A DNA stretch of 7,183 nucleotides from Sulfurimonas sp. (GCA_030673275.1 DAOVJL010000055.1:1-7183), one strand, 5' to 3'; positions 1-5,992 are shown, numbered from the stretch's first letter. Notes: generated by a model from the sequence alone, not told the origin. Made by a program: numbers and translations.

Positions 1-225
1 ATGCATGTTGGTGATGCTATAAAAGATGCTCTTTTAAGGGATGAGGGTATTCTTGGAGAAATTTATGCTTCAATAAGAGATATTGAATCATTTCATACAC
101 AAGGTATATCAAATTTTGTGGAAAAACATAATATGGAAAAAAGTATGATAGATGAGTTATCATTAAAAAGTATGCAAGAGCTTACAGCCTTTGAAGACGC
201 AATTTGTTCACCAGATAAATCTTAA
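1..225 (+). CDS. C-terminal end of a probable EAL-HDOD signal-transduction protein (5' truncated)
   Basis: The visible 74 residues are all-helical and acidic, with no membrane segment. The stretch AIKDALL, then EGILGEIYASIRDIE, then a helix ending in ELTAFEDAI, resembles the extreme C-terminus of EAL-HDOD proteins (YuxH type). In that family the HDOD domain ends with a 'lp..eIkdALl..eG.lG.ll.lv...E' helix pair and a final helix. If this is right, the missing upstream part carries a c-di-GMP phosphodiesterase-like EAL domain and most of HDOD, and the protein is a cytoplasmic signalling regulator. The ATG at base 1 coincides with the window edge and is probably an internal methionine, so the gene is treated as 5' partial. 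The stop is TAA at 223-225, and 26 nt separate it from the next mini-ORF. The family call rests on pattern recall; a small free-standing helical protein is the alternative. Confidence 0.55.
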   Translation: MHVGDAIKDALLRDEGILGEIYASIRDIESFHTQGISNFVEKHNMEKSMIDELSLKSMQELTAFEDAICSPDKS

Positions 226-236
226 TACTATAAATT

Positions 237-242
237 AAAAGG
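237..242 (+). promoter_or_regulatory. Ribosome-binding site serving the mini-ORF (and possibly ywbE by coupling)
   Basis: AAAAGG lies 9 nt before ATG 252. The bases just before ywbE ATG 324 (GTGTATAGGTTAG) contain only a weak AGG at poor spacing. Ribosomes initiating at 252 and terminating at 321-323 are therefore the likeliest source of ywbE initiation. Confidence 0.45.
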
Positions 243-251
243 TAATAAACT

Positions 252-323
252 ATGAATTTTCAAAATGAAGAGTATAAAGAGGGTGATAGACCTGGTGAAG
301 TATTTTGTGAGTGTATAGGTTAG
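252..323 (+). CDS. 23-aa mini-ORF directly upstream of and in frame with ywbE
   Basis: A short ORF starts at ATG 252, preceded by a good ribosome-binding sequence AAAAGG (237-242) 9 nt upstream, and ends at TAG 321-323. It encodes 23 residues containing YKEGDRPGEVF followed by C19, C21 and G23. The GD-PG-aromatic-Cys pattern recalls the start of small zinc-ribbon domains, but the second CxxC knuckle needed for zinc binding is absent. The next codon after the amber stop is the ATG of ywbE in the same frame. The ORF may be a leader peptide that delivers ribosomes to ywbE, a decayed zinc-ribbon domain once fused to ywbE, or simply a functional small protein. Evidence that it is translated is limited to the ribosome-binding site and the tight coupling. 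Confidence 0.4.
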   Translation: MNFQNEEYKEGDRPGEVFCECIG

Positions 324-518
324 ATGTTAGACGGCACAAAACGGAGTAATATAAAAAGTGGAATGTCAGTTGCAATTGTCTTAAAACAAGACCAAGATAC
401 TGGACTTCTTACAGATGGAATAGTTCGTGATATTTTAACAAAATCTGCTACTCATCCTCATGGTATTAAAGTTCGTCTTATGAGTCGTGAAGTCGGGCGA
501 GTAAAGGAGATCTACTAG
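324..518 (+). CDS. ywbE: YwbE family protein (DUF2196)
   Basis: This 64-aa cytoplasmic protein matches the YwbE family throughout its length, which is normally about 65 aa. It has an N-terminal DGTKRSNIKSG segment, then IVLKQDQDTGLLTDGIV, the family's most recognisable block (ILTKSATHPHGIKVRL, residues 38-53), and a C-terminal VGRVKEI. The small beta-rich fold with G-I-V-x-D and V-G-R-V-K turns resembles KOW/SH3-like barrels, but the biochemical function of the family is unknown to me. There is no signal peptide or membrane segment. The start at ATG 324 fits the family length and lies directly after the in-frame TAG of the 23-codon ORF, so translation is probably coupled. The stop is TAG 516-518, and a hairpin cluster follows immediately. 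Confidence 0.85.
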   Translation: MLDGTKRSNIKSGMSVAIVLKQDQDTGLLTDGIVRDILTKSATHPHGIKVRLMSREVGRVKEIY

Positions 519-530
519 TATTTGTCACGC

Positions 531-550
531 AAAAGGAAGTAATTCCTTTT
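531..550 (+). repeat. Perfect inverted repeat, 8-bp stem with GTAA loop
   Basis: AAAAGGAA (531-538) and TTCCTTTT (543-550) are perfect reverse complements around GTAA, a GNRA-type tetraloop in RNA. The structure sits 12 nt after the ywbE stop. On the + strand the 3' arm ends in TTTT, so it could act as a weak terminator or 3'-end stabiliser for the ywbE transcript. Flanking CGC (528-530) and GCG (554-556) could extend the stem across a small bulge. Confidence 0.6.
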
Positions 551-565
551 CCTGCGCTAACGCTT

Positions 566-586
566 GGTTCTCTTCGGCAGAGAGCC
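566..586 (+). repeat. Inverted repeat, 8-bp stem with 5-nt loop
   Basis: GGTTCTCT (566-573) pairs with AGAGAGCC (579-586) through seven Watson-Crick pairs and one G-U wobble, around loop TCGGC. It is the second large hairpin of the island between ywbE and dbpA, and is clearly richer in G and C than its surroundings. No T-tract follows it, so it is not a standard terminator by itself. Confidence 0.55.
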
Positions 587-587
587 C

Positions 588-611
588 ATTGCACTAGTGC
601 AATTTTATTTT
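588..611 (+). terminator. Putative Rho-independent terminator upstream of dbpA
   Basis: A 16-nt perfect palindrome, ATTGCACTAGTGCAAT (588-603), is followed by TTTATTTT (604-611). As RNA it forms a six-pair stem closing a CUAG loop, followed by a U-rich tail. It would end transcription from the ywbE side before the dbpA promoter. The stem is short and only moderately GC-rich, so efficiency is uncertain. Confidence 0.5.
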
Positions 612-618
612 AATAAGC

Positions 619-624
619 TATAAT
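619..624 (+). promoter_or_regulatory. Putative -10 box for dbpA-ygjP
   Basis: A consensus TATAAT lies 17 nt before the dbpA ATG at 642, giving a predicted start near base 631 and a very short leader. No good TTGACA-like -35 is seen at the usual spacing; the upstream stretch is T-rich, as is common in epsilonproteobacterial sigma-70 promoters. The ribosome-binding region (AAAAAAGA, 628-635) is weak. Confidence 0.45.
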
Positions 625-641
625 TTCAAAAAAGATATTTT

Positions 642-2003
642 ATGAAATTTTCAAACCTTCCTTTATCAAAAGAGATGTTGCATAACCTGAATGAGATAGG
701 TTATAAAGAGATGACCCCCATTCAAGCCCAGAGCTTACCCCATATTTTAGAGGGTAAGGATGTAATTGCCCAAGCAAAAACAGGTAGTGGCAAAACAGCT
801 GCATTTGGTATAGGACTGCTAACAAAACTGCAAGTAAAAAAATTCAGAGTTCAATCATTGATTCTCTGTCCAACTCGTGAGTTAGCAGACCAAGTCTCAA
901 AAGAGCTTCGCATGTTGGCACGTACAACTCATAATATAAAGATTTTAACCCTTTGCGGCGGAACAGCTTTTGGTCCACAGTTGGGCTCTTTGCGTCATGG
1001 TGCACATATAATTGTCGGAACTCCCGGACGGATTCTAAAACATCTAAAAAAAGAAACTTTAAGCCTAGAAAATCTTGACATGCTTGTACTTGATGAAGCT
1101 GACAGAATGTTGGATATGGGCTTTAGTGAAGAGATAAATGAAGTTTTAGGATTTGCTCCAAAGACAAGACAAACACTTCTTTTCTCAGCAACTTACACAG
1201 ATGAGATTATGGATATAAGCTCAAGCATCCAAAAAGATGCCGTAAATATTAAAACTACTTCAAATGAAATTGCAAATAAAATCAGTGAGTATTTTTACGA
1301 AGTAGAATATGGACAAAAGTTAAAGACACTTGTAAATATTTTTAGTAATTTTAAGCCCGAGAATGTCATAGTGTTTTGTAATACAAAAGTAGAAGCAAAC
1401 GAAATTGCTAACACACTTCAAGATAAAAAAATAGATGCACTTGCCATACATGGGGACTTAGAACAGTATGAACGAAATGATGTGTTAGTACAGTTTGCTA
1501 ATAAGTCTTGCAGGGTGTTAGTTGCAACAGATGTCGCAGCCAGAGGTTTAGATATAAAAGAACTCTCAATGGTAGTAAATTATGATATTCCTCATGGGGA
1601 TGAGACTTACACTCATAGAATTGGGCGAACAGGACGTGCCGGAGCCGAGGGTTTAGCTTTTACACTTTACGAAGCGAATGAGATACAAAATGCAGATGAG
1701 TATAAAAATGATACTAGACTTTTTGAGGATGCTAATGAGCTCAAAGAGATAATTGGTTTTGAGATGAGACCGGTAAATGTAACACTTGTTATAGAGGGTG
1801 GTAAAAAAGACAAGGTTCGTGCCGGAGATATACTAGGTGCTTTAACTGGAGATGCTGGACTTGCTGGCAGCAGCATAGGGAAGATAGATATTTATGATAG
1901 ACAGAGTTATGTTGCAATTGAGAATTCAAAAATAGACGAAGCTCATAAACAGCTCAAAAATGGAAAAATAAAAGGTAAAAAGTTTTCAGTTTGGATTCTC
2001 TAA
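642..2003 (+). CDS. dbpA: ATP-dependent RNA helicase DbpA (DEAD-box, 23S rRNA-specific)
   Basis: This 453-aa DEAD-box protein has every family motif: Q motif TPIQ (25-28), Walker A AKTGSGKT (45-52), PTREL (77-81), TPGR (127-130), DEAD (151-154), SAT (182-184), ATDVAARGLDI (295-305) and HRIGRTGRAG (325-334). The C-terminal part, about residues 377-453, is the DbpA-type RNA-binding domain, recognisable from VTLVIEGGKKDKVRAGDILG and the closing GKIKGKKFSVWIL. In characterised DbpA this domain recognises hairpin 92 of 23S rRNA and targets the helicase to late 50S assembly. Length is close to the roughly 457 aa of the E. coli protein, so it is full length. ATG 642 gives the standard helicase N-terminus (a phenylalanine upstream of the Q motif). 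The last 13 nt overlap the next gene, so the two are co-transcribed and probably translationally coupled. Confidence 0.93.
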   Translation: MKFSNLPLSKEMLHNLNEIGYKEMTPIQAQSLPHILEGKDVIAQAKTGSGKTAAFGIGLLTKLQVKKFRVQSLILCPTRELADQVSKELRMLARTTHNIKILTLCGGTAFGPQLGSLRHGAHIIVGTPGRILKHLKKETLSLENLDMLVLDEADRMLDMGFSEEINEVLGFAPKTRQTLLFSATYTDEIMDISSSIQKDAVNIKTTSNEIANKISEYFYEVEYGQKLKTLVNIFSNFKPENVIVFCNTKVEANEIANTLQDKKIDALAIHGDLEQYERNDVLVQFANKSCRVLVATDVAARGLDIKELSMVVNYDIPHGDETYTHRIGRTGRAGAEGLAFTLYEANEIQNADEYKNDTRLFEDANELKEIIGFEMRPVNVTLVIEGGKKDKVRAGDILGALTGDAGLAGSSIGKIDIYDRQSYVAIENSKIDEAHKQLKNGKIKGKKFSVWIL

Positions 2004-2503
2004 AATACCTAAATCATTATCCAGAAGCTACAAAAAAACAGGTTCATGAGTTAATAAAACAAGATAAACTTTCTCACTACCTTTTGGGTAAGTATAAAAA
2101 ACCTCATACATTAAAAACAGACAAAGCGCTTTTTTCTTATGTAAATGAACTCAAAAACACTCATATGAAAAAAGTACCCCTTCTAAGTAAAGTTGTTTAT
2201 GACGGAAAAATAAATGTAATCCATAATGCTTTGGGAACACATCGCTTTATTTCACGAGTACAAGGGAACAAATTAAAAGCTAAAAATGAGATTCGTGTAG
2301 CTTCTATGTTTAAGAGCGTACCTCTTGAATTTTTACAGATGATAGTTGTACATGAGTTGGCACACTTCAAAGAAAAAGAGCACAATAAAGCATTTTATAA
2401 ACTATGTGAATATATGGAGCCAGCTTATCATCAATTGGAGTTTGACTTGAGAATTTATCTTACACACTTAGATACATATGCTAAGATAGATGAATGGAAA
2501 TAA
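1991..2503 (+). CDS. ygjP: YgjP-like zinc-dependent hydrolase (M48/DUF45-type HExxH protein), TTG start
   Basis: The protein has 170 aa, is cytoplasmic and has no signal peptide. It carries the metal-binding HELAH motif (121-125) followed by H131 in the block HELAHFKEKEHNKAFY, the hallmark of the YgjP/DUF45 family. Blocks RVQGNKLKAKNEIRVA (89-104) and MEPAYHQLEFD (142-152) also match E. coli YgjP as I remember it, and the N-terminal L-x-YL-x-x-YPE aligns at the same distance from the start. That supports initiation at TTG 1991; no ATG occurs in frame until residue 59. The start lies inside the dbpA 3' end with a 13-nt overlap and a purine-rich AAAAGGTAAAAAG just upstream, implying translational coupling. 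The family is variously annotated as a metallopeptidase or nucleotide phosphohydrolase; the substrate here cannot be read from sequence. Confidence 0.87.
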   Translation: MDSLKYLNHYPEATKKQVHELIKQDKLSHYLLGKYKKPHTLKTDKALFSYVNELKNTHMKKVPLLSKVVYDGKINVIHNALGTHRFISRVQGNKLKAKNEIRVASMFKSVPLEFLQMIVVHELAHFKEKEHNKAFYKLCEYMEPAYHQLEFDLRIYLTHLDTYAKIDEWK

Positions 2504-2512
2504 GATATTTGA

Positions 2513-2518
2513 TATAAT
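2513..2518 (+). promoter_or_regulatory. Putative -10 box for the hybrid histidine kinase
   Basis: A perfect TATAAT, in the context TTTGATATAAT, lies between the ygjP stop and the kinase ATG and ends 30 nt before that ATG. A weak ATGAAT at 2490-2495 is 17 nt upstream as a possible -35. The kinase may thus be transcribed independently of dbpA-ygjP. A GGGAA at 2540-2544 is the likely ribosome-binding site, with short spacing to ATG 2549. Confidence 0.5.
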
Positions 2519-2548
2519 ATTCTCTTATTCTAATAAACTGGGAACTGT

Positions 2549-4762
2549 ATGAAATATTCTGTAATCTTAAAAATTTTTATTTCTATTATATTTCTTGTGA
2601 TTGCAGAGATTATTGTTGTTAGTAAAATCTCCTCTAATATTAATGAATCTAATCTTCATACACAGACCATTAATAATGCAGTCCAAACAATTAAACAGTA
2701 TAAAGAGATACGCTCATATTATAATGATACTATAGTTAGCAAAGTTGCTCAAAACCCTAGTATGGCTGTAGATTCAGAGCACAAAAACATTCCTGGCACC
2801 ATCCCTCTTCCAGCCACCATGATACATGATTTAAGTGAGATACTAGATAAAAAATTAAATGGAATGCAGATTAAAATTTACAGTGATTATCCATTTAAAA
2901 ACCGTGCGGGCAGAAAGTTAGATGATTTTGAAAAATCATCAATACAGTATTTTAGAAACAATAAGTCTAGAGAACCCATAGTCTCTCAAGAGACCAAAAA
3001 TGGGGTAGAGGTTATGCGGGTAGCCATAGCTGATGAAATGACAGATATGACATGTGTTAATTGTCATAATTCTCGCTTAGACACACCAAAAAATGATTGG
3101 AAACTTGGCGATGTCAGGGGTATATTAGAAGTTACAATTCCTATAGGAGTACAAATAAAAAATTCTGAAACAGTTACAAAATATATTACTATTACTGTGA
3201 TTATTTCTAGTCTTATACTCTTAGTGATGATATATTTAATAATTTCGTATTTTTCTAAAATTGAAAGAGAGGATAAGGCTAAATTACTGCAAAAGCAGGT
3301 TAAACTAAATAAAGCTATTACATCTTTTGATGAAAATGTAATCGCATCAAATGCAGATATAAAAGGATTTATAACTTATGCCAGTAAAGCTTTATGTGAT
3401 ATTAGTGGATACACAAAAGAGGAATTACTAGGTAAGCAACATAAAATTTTACGACATCCTGATATGCCTAAAGAAATTTATCAAGAACTATGGACAGAGA
3501 TAAAAAAAGGAAATACTTGGAATGGTGAAATAAAAAATCAAAAGAAAAATGGAAATTATTATTGGGTTAGGACTACGGTAATGCCTGAGTATGATGATCA
3601 TAATGAAATAGTTGGATATAGCTCAATTCGTCATGATATAACAGCACAAAAGGTAAAAGAGCAGTTTTTCTCTAATATGAGTCATGAGCTTAGAACACCG
3701 TTAAATGCTATTATTGGTTTTGTTGGTATTTTAGATAAGCAAATAGATGATAAAAAACATAAAGATTATTTAAAATATATAGGTTCTAGTTCACAACAGT
3801 TATTAAGCTTAATAAATGATATATTAGATCTTTCAAAAATTAATAGTGGAGACTTTACTATTGATAGATTTGAATCTAATGCTTATGATGAAATTACAAA
3901 TGATATTAACCGTTTTGACGGGATACTGGCTAGCAGTTATATTTTATTCTCGTTTAATATAGATAAACACTTGCACGGTATATTTGTAGCAGATTGGCTG
4001 AGAGTGAGCCAAATAATATTAAATCTTGTCTCTAATGCAATAAAATTTACACCTAATAATGGGATGATTTCACTAAATGTAGATTATATTGAAGAGTCTT
4101 TGGTAATTATTGTAACAGATACCGGAATAGGTATGAGTCCTGAGGTGCAAGATAAAATATTTAAGCCTTTCGTTCAAGCTGACGGTTCTACTACCAGAAA
4201 GTATGGAGGTACAGGGCTAGGTTTAAGTATCACACAAAATCTTATTGAAATGATGGATGGAAAACTTGAAGTTCAGAGTAAAGAGGGAGAAGGTTCAGTT
4301 TTTACAGTGACTATTCCTGTTGAAAAAGTCTCTTCAGATATTGTCCCGAGTGAAGAAATTATTCCTGATGAAATAATAAATACCCCCTTAAGTGGGAGAG
4401 TATTGGTAGCAGAAGATAATAAAACAAATCAGTTGCTAATTAAACTTCTTTTAGAGGATATGGGTGTTGAGTGTGATATAGCTGAAGATGGGGAGAAAGC
4501 TTTAAAAATGTATAGTCCTGCTGTTTATGAGCTCGTACTTATGGATGAAAATATGCCGAATATGAATGGTATTACTTCAATGCATAAAATAAAAGAGAAA
4601 TATAAAGAGAGTTGTGGACCTATAATAGCACTTACTGCCAATGTTATGAAGGGAGATAAAGAGCACTTTTTAGAAGAGGGTATGGATGATTATATTCCTA
4701 AACCTATAGATGAAGCTGAACTTTACAGAGTACTTGCAAAGTATTTAAAAAAGAGAAGTTGA
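2549..4762 (+). CDS. Hybrid sensor histidine kinase with periplasmic heme-c (Tll0287-like/DUF3365) sensor, Aer-like PAS and receiver
   Basis: This 737-aa inner-membrane protein has two membrane segments, about 5-26 and 211-234. The roughly 185-residue periplasmic loop between them is a Tll0287-like (DUF3365) sensor: IPGTIPLPATMIHDLSE (81-97) and a single heme-c motif CVNCH (C169, C172, H173). A PAS domain follows (about 255-365) with LRHPDMP (301-307) and NGNYYWVR (334-341), the pattern of the FAD-binding Aer PAS. The HisKA phosphoacceptor is H379 in SHELRTP; HATPase boxes are N496, DTGIGM (524-529), FKPF (538-541) and GGTGLGL (553-559). The C-terminal receiver has E622/D623, phosphoacceptor D666, T696 and K718. 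No HPt or DNA-binding output is present, so a separate phosphorelay partner is expected outside this window. Heme and possible flavin cofactors suggest redox or gas sensing; this is inference. It converges on the pentaheme cytochrome gene. Confidence 0.93.
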   Translation: MKYSVILKIFISIIFLVIAEIIVVSKISSNINESNLHTQTINNAVQTIKQYKEIRSYYNDTIVSKVAQNPSMAVDSEHKNIPGTIPLPATMIHDLSEILDKKLNGMQIKIYSDYPFKNRAGRKLDDFEKSSIQYFRNNKSREPIVSQETKNGVEVMRVAIADEMTDMTCVNCHNSRLDTPKNDWKLGDVRGILEVTIPIGVQIKNSETVTKYITITVIISSLILLVMIYLIISYFSKIEREDKAKLLQKQVKLNKAITSFDENVIASNADIKGFITYASKALCDISGYTKEELLGKQHKILRHPDMPKEIYQELWTEIKKGNTWNGEIKNQKKNGNYYWVRTTVMPEYDDHNEIVGYSSIRHDITAQKVKEQFFSNMSHELRTPLNAIIGFVGILDKQIDDKKHKDYLKYIGSSSQQLLSLINDILDLSKINSGDFTIDRFESNAYDEITNDINRFDGILASSYILFSFNIDKHLHGIFVADWLRVSQIILNLVSNAIKFTPNNGMISLNVDYIEESLVIIVTDTGIGMSPEVQDKIFKPFVQADGSTTRKYGGTGLGLSITQNLIEMMDGKLEVQSKEGEGSVFTVTIPVEKVSSDIVPSEEIIPDEIINTPLSGRVLVAEDNKTNQLLIKLLLEDMGVECDIAEDGEKALKMYSPAVYELVLMDENMPNMNGITSMHKIKEKYKESCGPIIALTANVMKGDKEHFLEEGMDDYIPKPIDEAELYRVLAKYLKKRS

Positions 4763-4774
4763 GACTATGAGGGC

Positions 4775-4795
4775 TACCATGATAAAATCATGGTA
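4775..4795. terminator. Hairpin between convergent genes, possible bidirectional terminator
   Basis: TACCATGAT (4775-4783) and ATCATGGTA (4787-4795) form a perfect 9-bp stem around an AAA loop, in the middle of the 42-nt gap between the kinase stop and the cytochrome stop. The position suits a shared terminator for both strands. Neither strand has a proper T-tract after the stem, so it may instead protect 3' ends or work with Rho. Confidence 0.5.
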
Positions 4796-4804
4796 ACAAA
4801 CTCT

Positions 4805-5914
4805 TTACTTTACGTTGAAAGATTTACCTTTTAAAACCGTAAACTTTTTGAGCTCTTTATCGCCATCTAGATTTAACTTTTTAAGAACTTTAGGATTTAC
4901 AATATAAAATCCAAGTTTTACTTCTACTTTGTCACCACTTTTTAGTTGTTCATCAAAGCTAACTACTCGTTTTTCATTTGCTTTTATCATAGTGTCTTTT
5001 ACAACCTCTGTTGCAAGCCATGGCATAGTTGGTTTACCCTCTTTACCTATTACTTTTACAAAAGAGTGCGTCGGCAGAGCGATTTGTTTTCTATCTCTAA
5101 TAAGCACAGCTTTTAATTGTACAACTCTAAGAGGATGTGTCATAAGGTTGTGAGGTGCTTTGTTATCAATTGTAACCTCAAAGCCATCAGCAGATTCTTT
5201 GAAATCTAAGTCAACATATATGCTAAGTAATTCAGGCTTAACTCTTGCACCTGCAAAACCATGAAAAGCATGTTGTTTACTAAGTCTAACAGTTGTGGCA
5301 GTTCCATCTATCTTTGGCATGTGACAAGTTATGCAGTTTTGTTTTTTATCTTGCGCACCGGCTTCATCTGTAGTACATACATCAAATTGATGTGAGTTTT
5401 GCTTGTGTGAGTGACATCCCATACACATTTCACCGTTATAAAACTTTTCATTTGTATAGTCTATATCGTGATAAGCAGAACCGATAGTTGTTTTATTACC
5501 CCACCATGAAGTAGTAGTTTTGTATATAACTTTTTCACTCTCTCTACCTGCTTCAGCAGAGTAGAATGTTTTAGGCTTATCAGTGTAAATGTTTTTATTT
5601 GCTTTTGCGTGTTTTTCAACATCCATTATAGTATGACAGCTAATACATGTAATACCTGCGTGTTTCTCTTCTTGAGTGGTAGCATTTGGAGTGTGACATT
5701 TAGCACACTTGTAATCTCCTTTTTCTTTTGCCGGATGTAAATCCCATACAGCTTTATGAATTTTATCTTCATAGATAGAAGACTTTTTATGCATAGAGCT
5801 TTCAAACTCAGCAGCGATAATCGGGTGACACTTTTCGCAAGTAACTATGTCAGCTTTATCTGCATTTGCAAATAGTAGTGAAGTGAGGGCCAGAAGGTAA
5901 ATTAATGCTTTCAT
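4805..5914 (-). CDS. Exported pentaheme c-type cytochrome (cytochrome c554-like multiheme family)
   Basis: With the start at 5914 the protein has 369 aa. A signal peptide (MKALIYLLALTSLLFANA, likely cut after A18) leads to a periplasmic domain with five CxxCH heme motifs at C26-H30, C70-H74, C90-H94, C164-H168 and C194-H198. Extra histidines, including HAFHG (215-219), may be axial ligands. Residues about 225-369 contain no heme and look beta-rich (DGFEVTIDNKAPHNLMTHP), as in several multiheme respiratory cytochromes. The role is probably periplasmic electron transfer or a reductase/oxidase partner; the substrate cannot be told. I chose ATG 5914 because AAGGA sits just upstream on the coding strand and the signal peptide begins there. 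A longer frame to 5986 would add 24 hydrophobic residues and run through the promoter. A perfect FNR-like site precedes the gene. Confidence 0.9.
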   Translation of the reverse strand: MKALIYLLALTSLLFANADKADIVTCEKCHPIIAAEFESSMHKKSSIYEDKIHKAVWDLHPAKEKGDYKCAKCHTPNATTQEEKHAGITCISCHTIMDVEKHAKANKNIYTDKPKTFYSAEAGRESEKVIYKTTTSWWGNKTTIGSAYHDIDYTNEKFYNGEMCMGCHSHKQNSHQFDVCTTDEAGAQDKKQNCITCHMPKIDGTATTVRLSKQHAFHGFAGARVKPELLSIYVDLDFKESADGFEVTIDNKAPHNLMTHPLRVVQLKAVLIRDRKQIALPTHSFVKVIGKEGKPTMPWLATEVVKDTMIKANEKRVVSFDEQLKSGDKVEVKLGFYIVNPKVLKKLNLDGDKELKKFTVLKGKSFNVK

Positions 5915-5944
5915 ATAAGTAATCCTTTTAATAATTATAATAAA

Positions 5945-5950
5945 AGTATA
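5945..5950 (-). promoter_or_regulatory. Putative -10 box for the pentaheme cytochrome gene
   Basis: Read on the minus strand this is TATACT, close to consensus TATAAT. A start at about 5938 would place the FNR-type palindrome exactly at -41.5, the class II activator position. A second candidate, TATAAT at 5934-5939 on the same strand, matches consensus better but would place the palindrome near -52.5, a poor position for this activator class. Confidence 0.5.
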
Positions 5951-5972
5951 TAGTGTTTTTATGAAACTTAAC

Positions 5973-5986
5973 TTGATTAATATCAA
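5973..5986 (-). promoter_or_regulatory. Putative FNR/CRP-family binding site upstream of the cytochrome gene
   Basis: The 14-bp perfect palindrome TTGATTAATATCAA matches the FNR consensus TTGAT-N4-ATCAA in all ten specified positions. It lies 58 nt upstream of the cytochrome ATG and 6 nt beyond the stop of the upstream ABC-F gene. Exactly 22 nt separate it from the TATACT -10 candidate, the spacing of class II FNR-activated promoters. Activation of the cytochrome under low oxygen, nitrate or similar conditions is the natural inference; the cognate regulator is not in this window. Confidence 0.7.
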
Positions 5987-5992
5987 TAAGGA

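Noticed and set aside
229..234. TATAAA as a promoter for the mini-ORF and ywbE
   Set aside because: A start about 7 nt downstream would fall at or after the ribosome-binding site at 237-242, leaving no usable leader; such AT-rich strings are common here.
519..641. CRISPR array or tRNA in the hairpin-rich gap
   Set aside because: The inverted repeats differ from each other, there is no regular direct repeat with spacers, and no cloverleaf with a T-loop can be drawn.
640..825. Minus-strand 61-codon ORF opposite the dbpA start, and similar antisense frames at 1667-1876, 2197-2385, 4929-5153 and 6300-6539
   Set aside because: Each lies wholly or almost wholly opposite a well-supported gene, shows no family motif and is explained as a shadow frame.
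5934..5939. Minus-strand TATAAT as the main -10 of the cytochrome gene
   Set aside because: Better consensus match, but it places the FNR-type palindrome near -52.5, which is poorly suited to activation. It could still be a secondary or constitutive promoter.
5915..5986. A 24-residue N-terminal extension of the cytochrome with a start at 5986
   Set aside because: It would bury the signal peptide behind a second hydrophobic stretch and run through the FNR-type site and -10 candidates. ATG 5914 has a good ribosome-binding site and begins a standard signal peptide.
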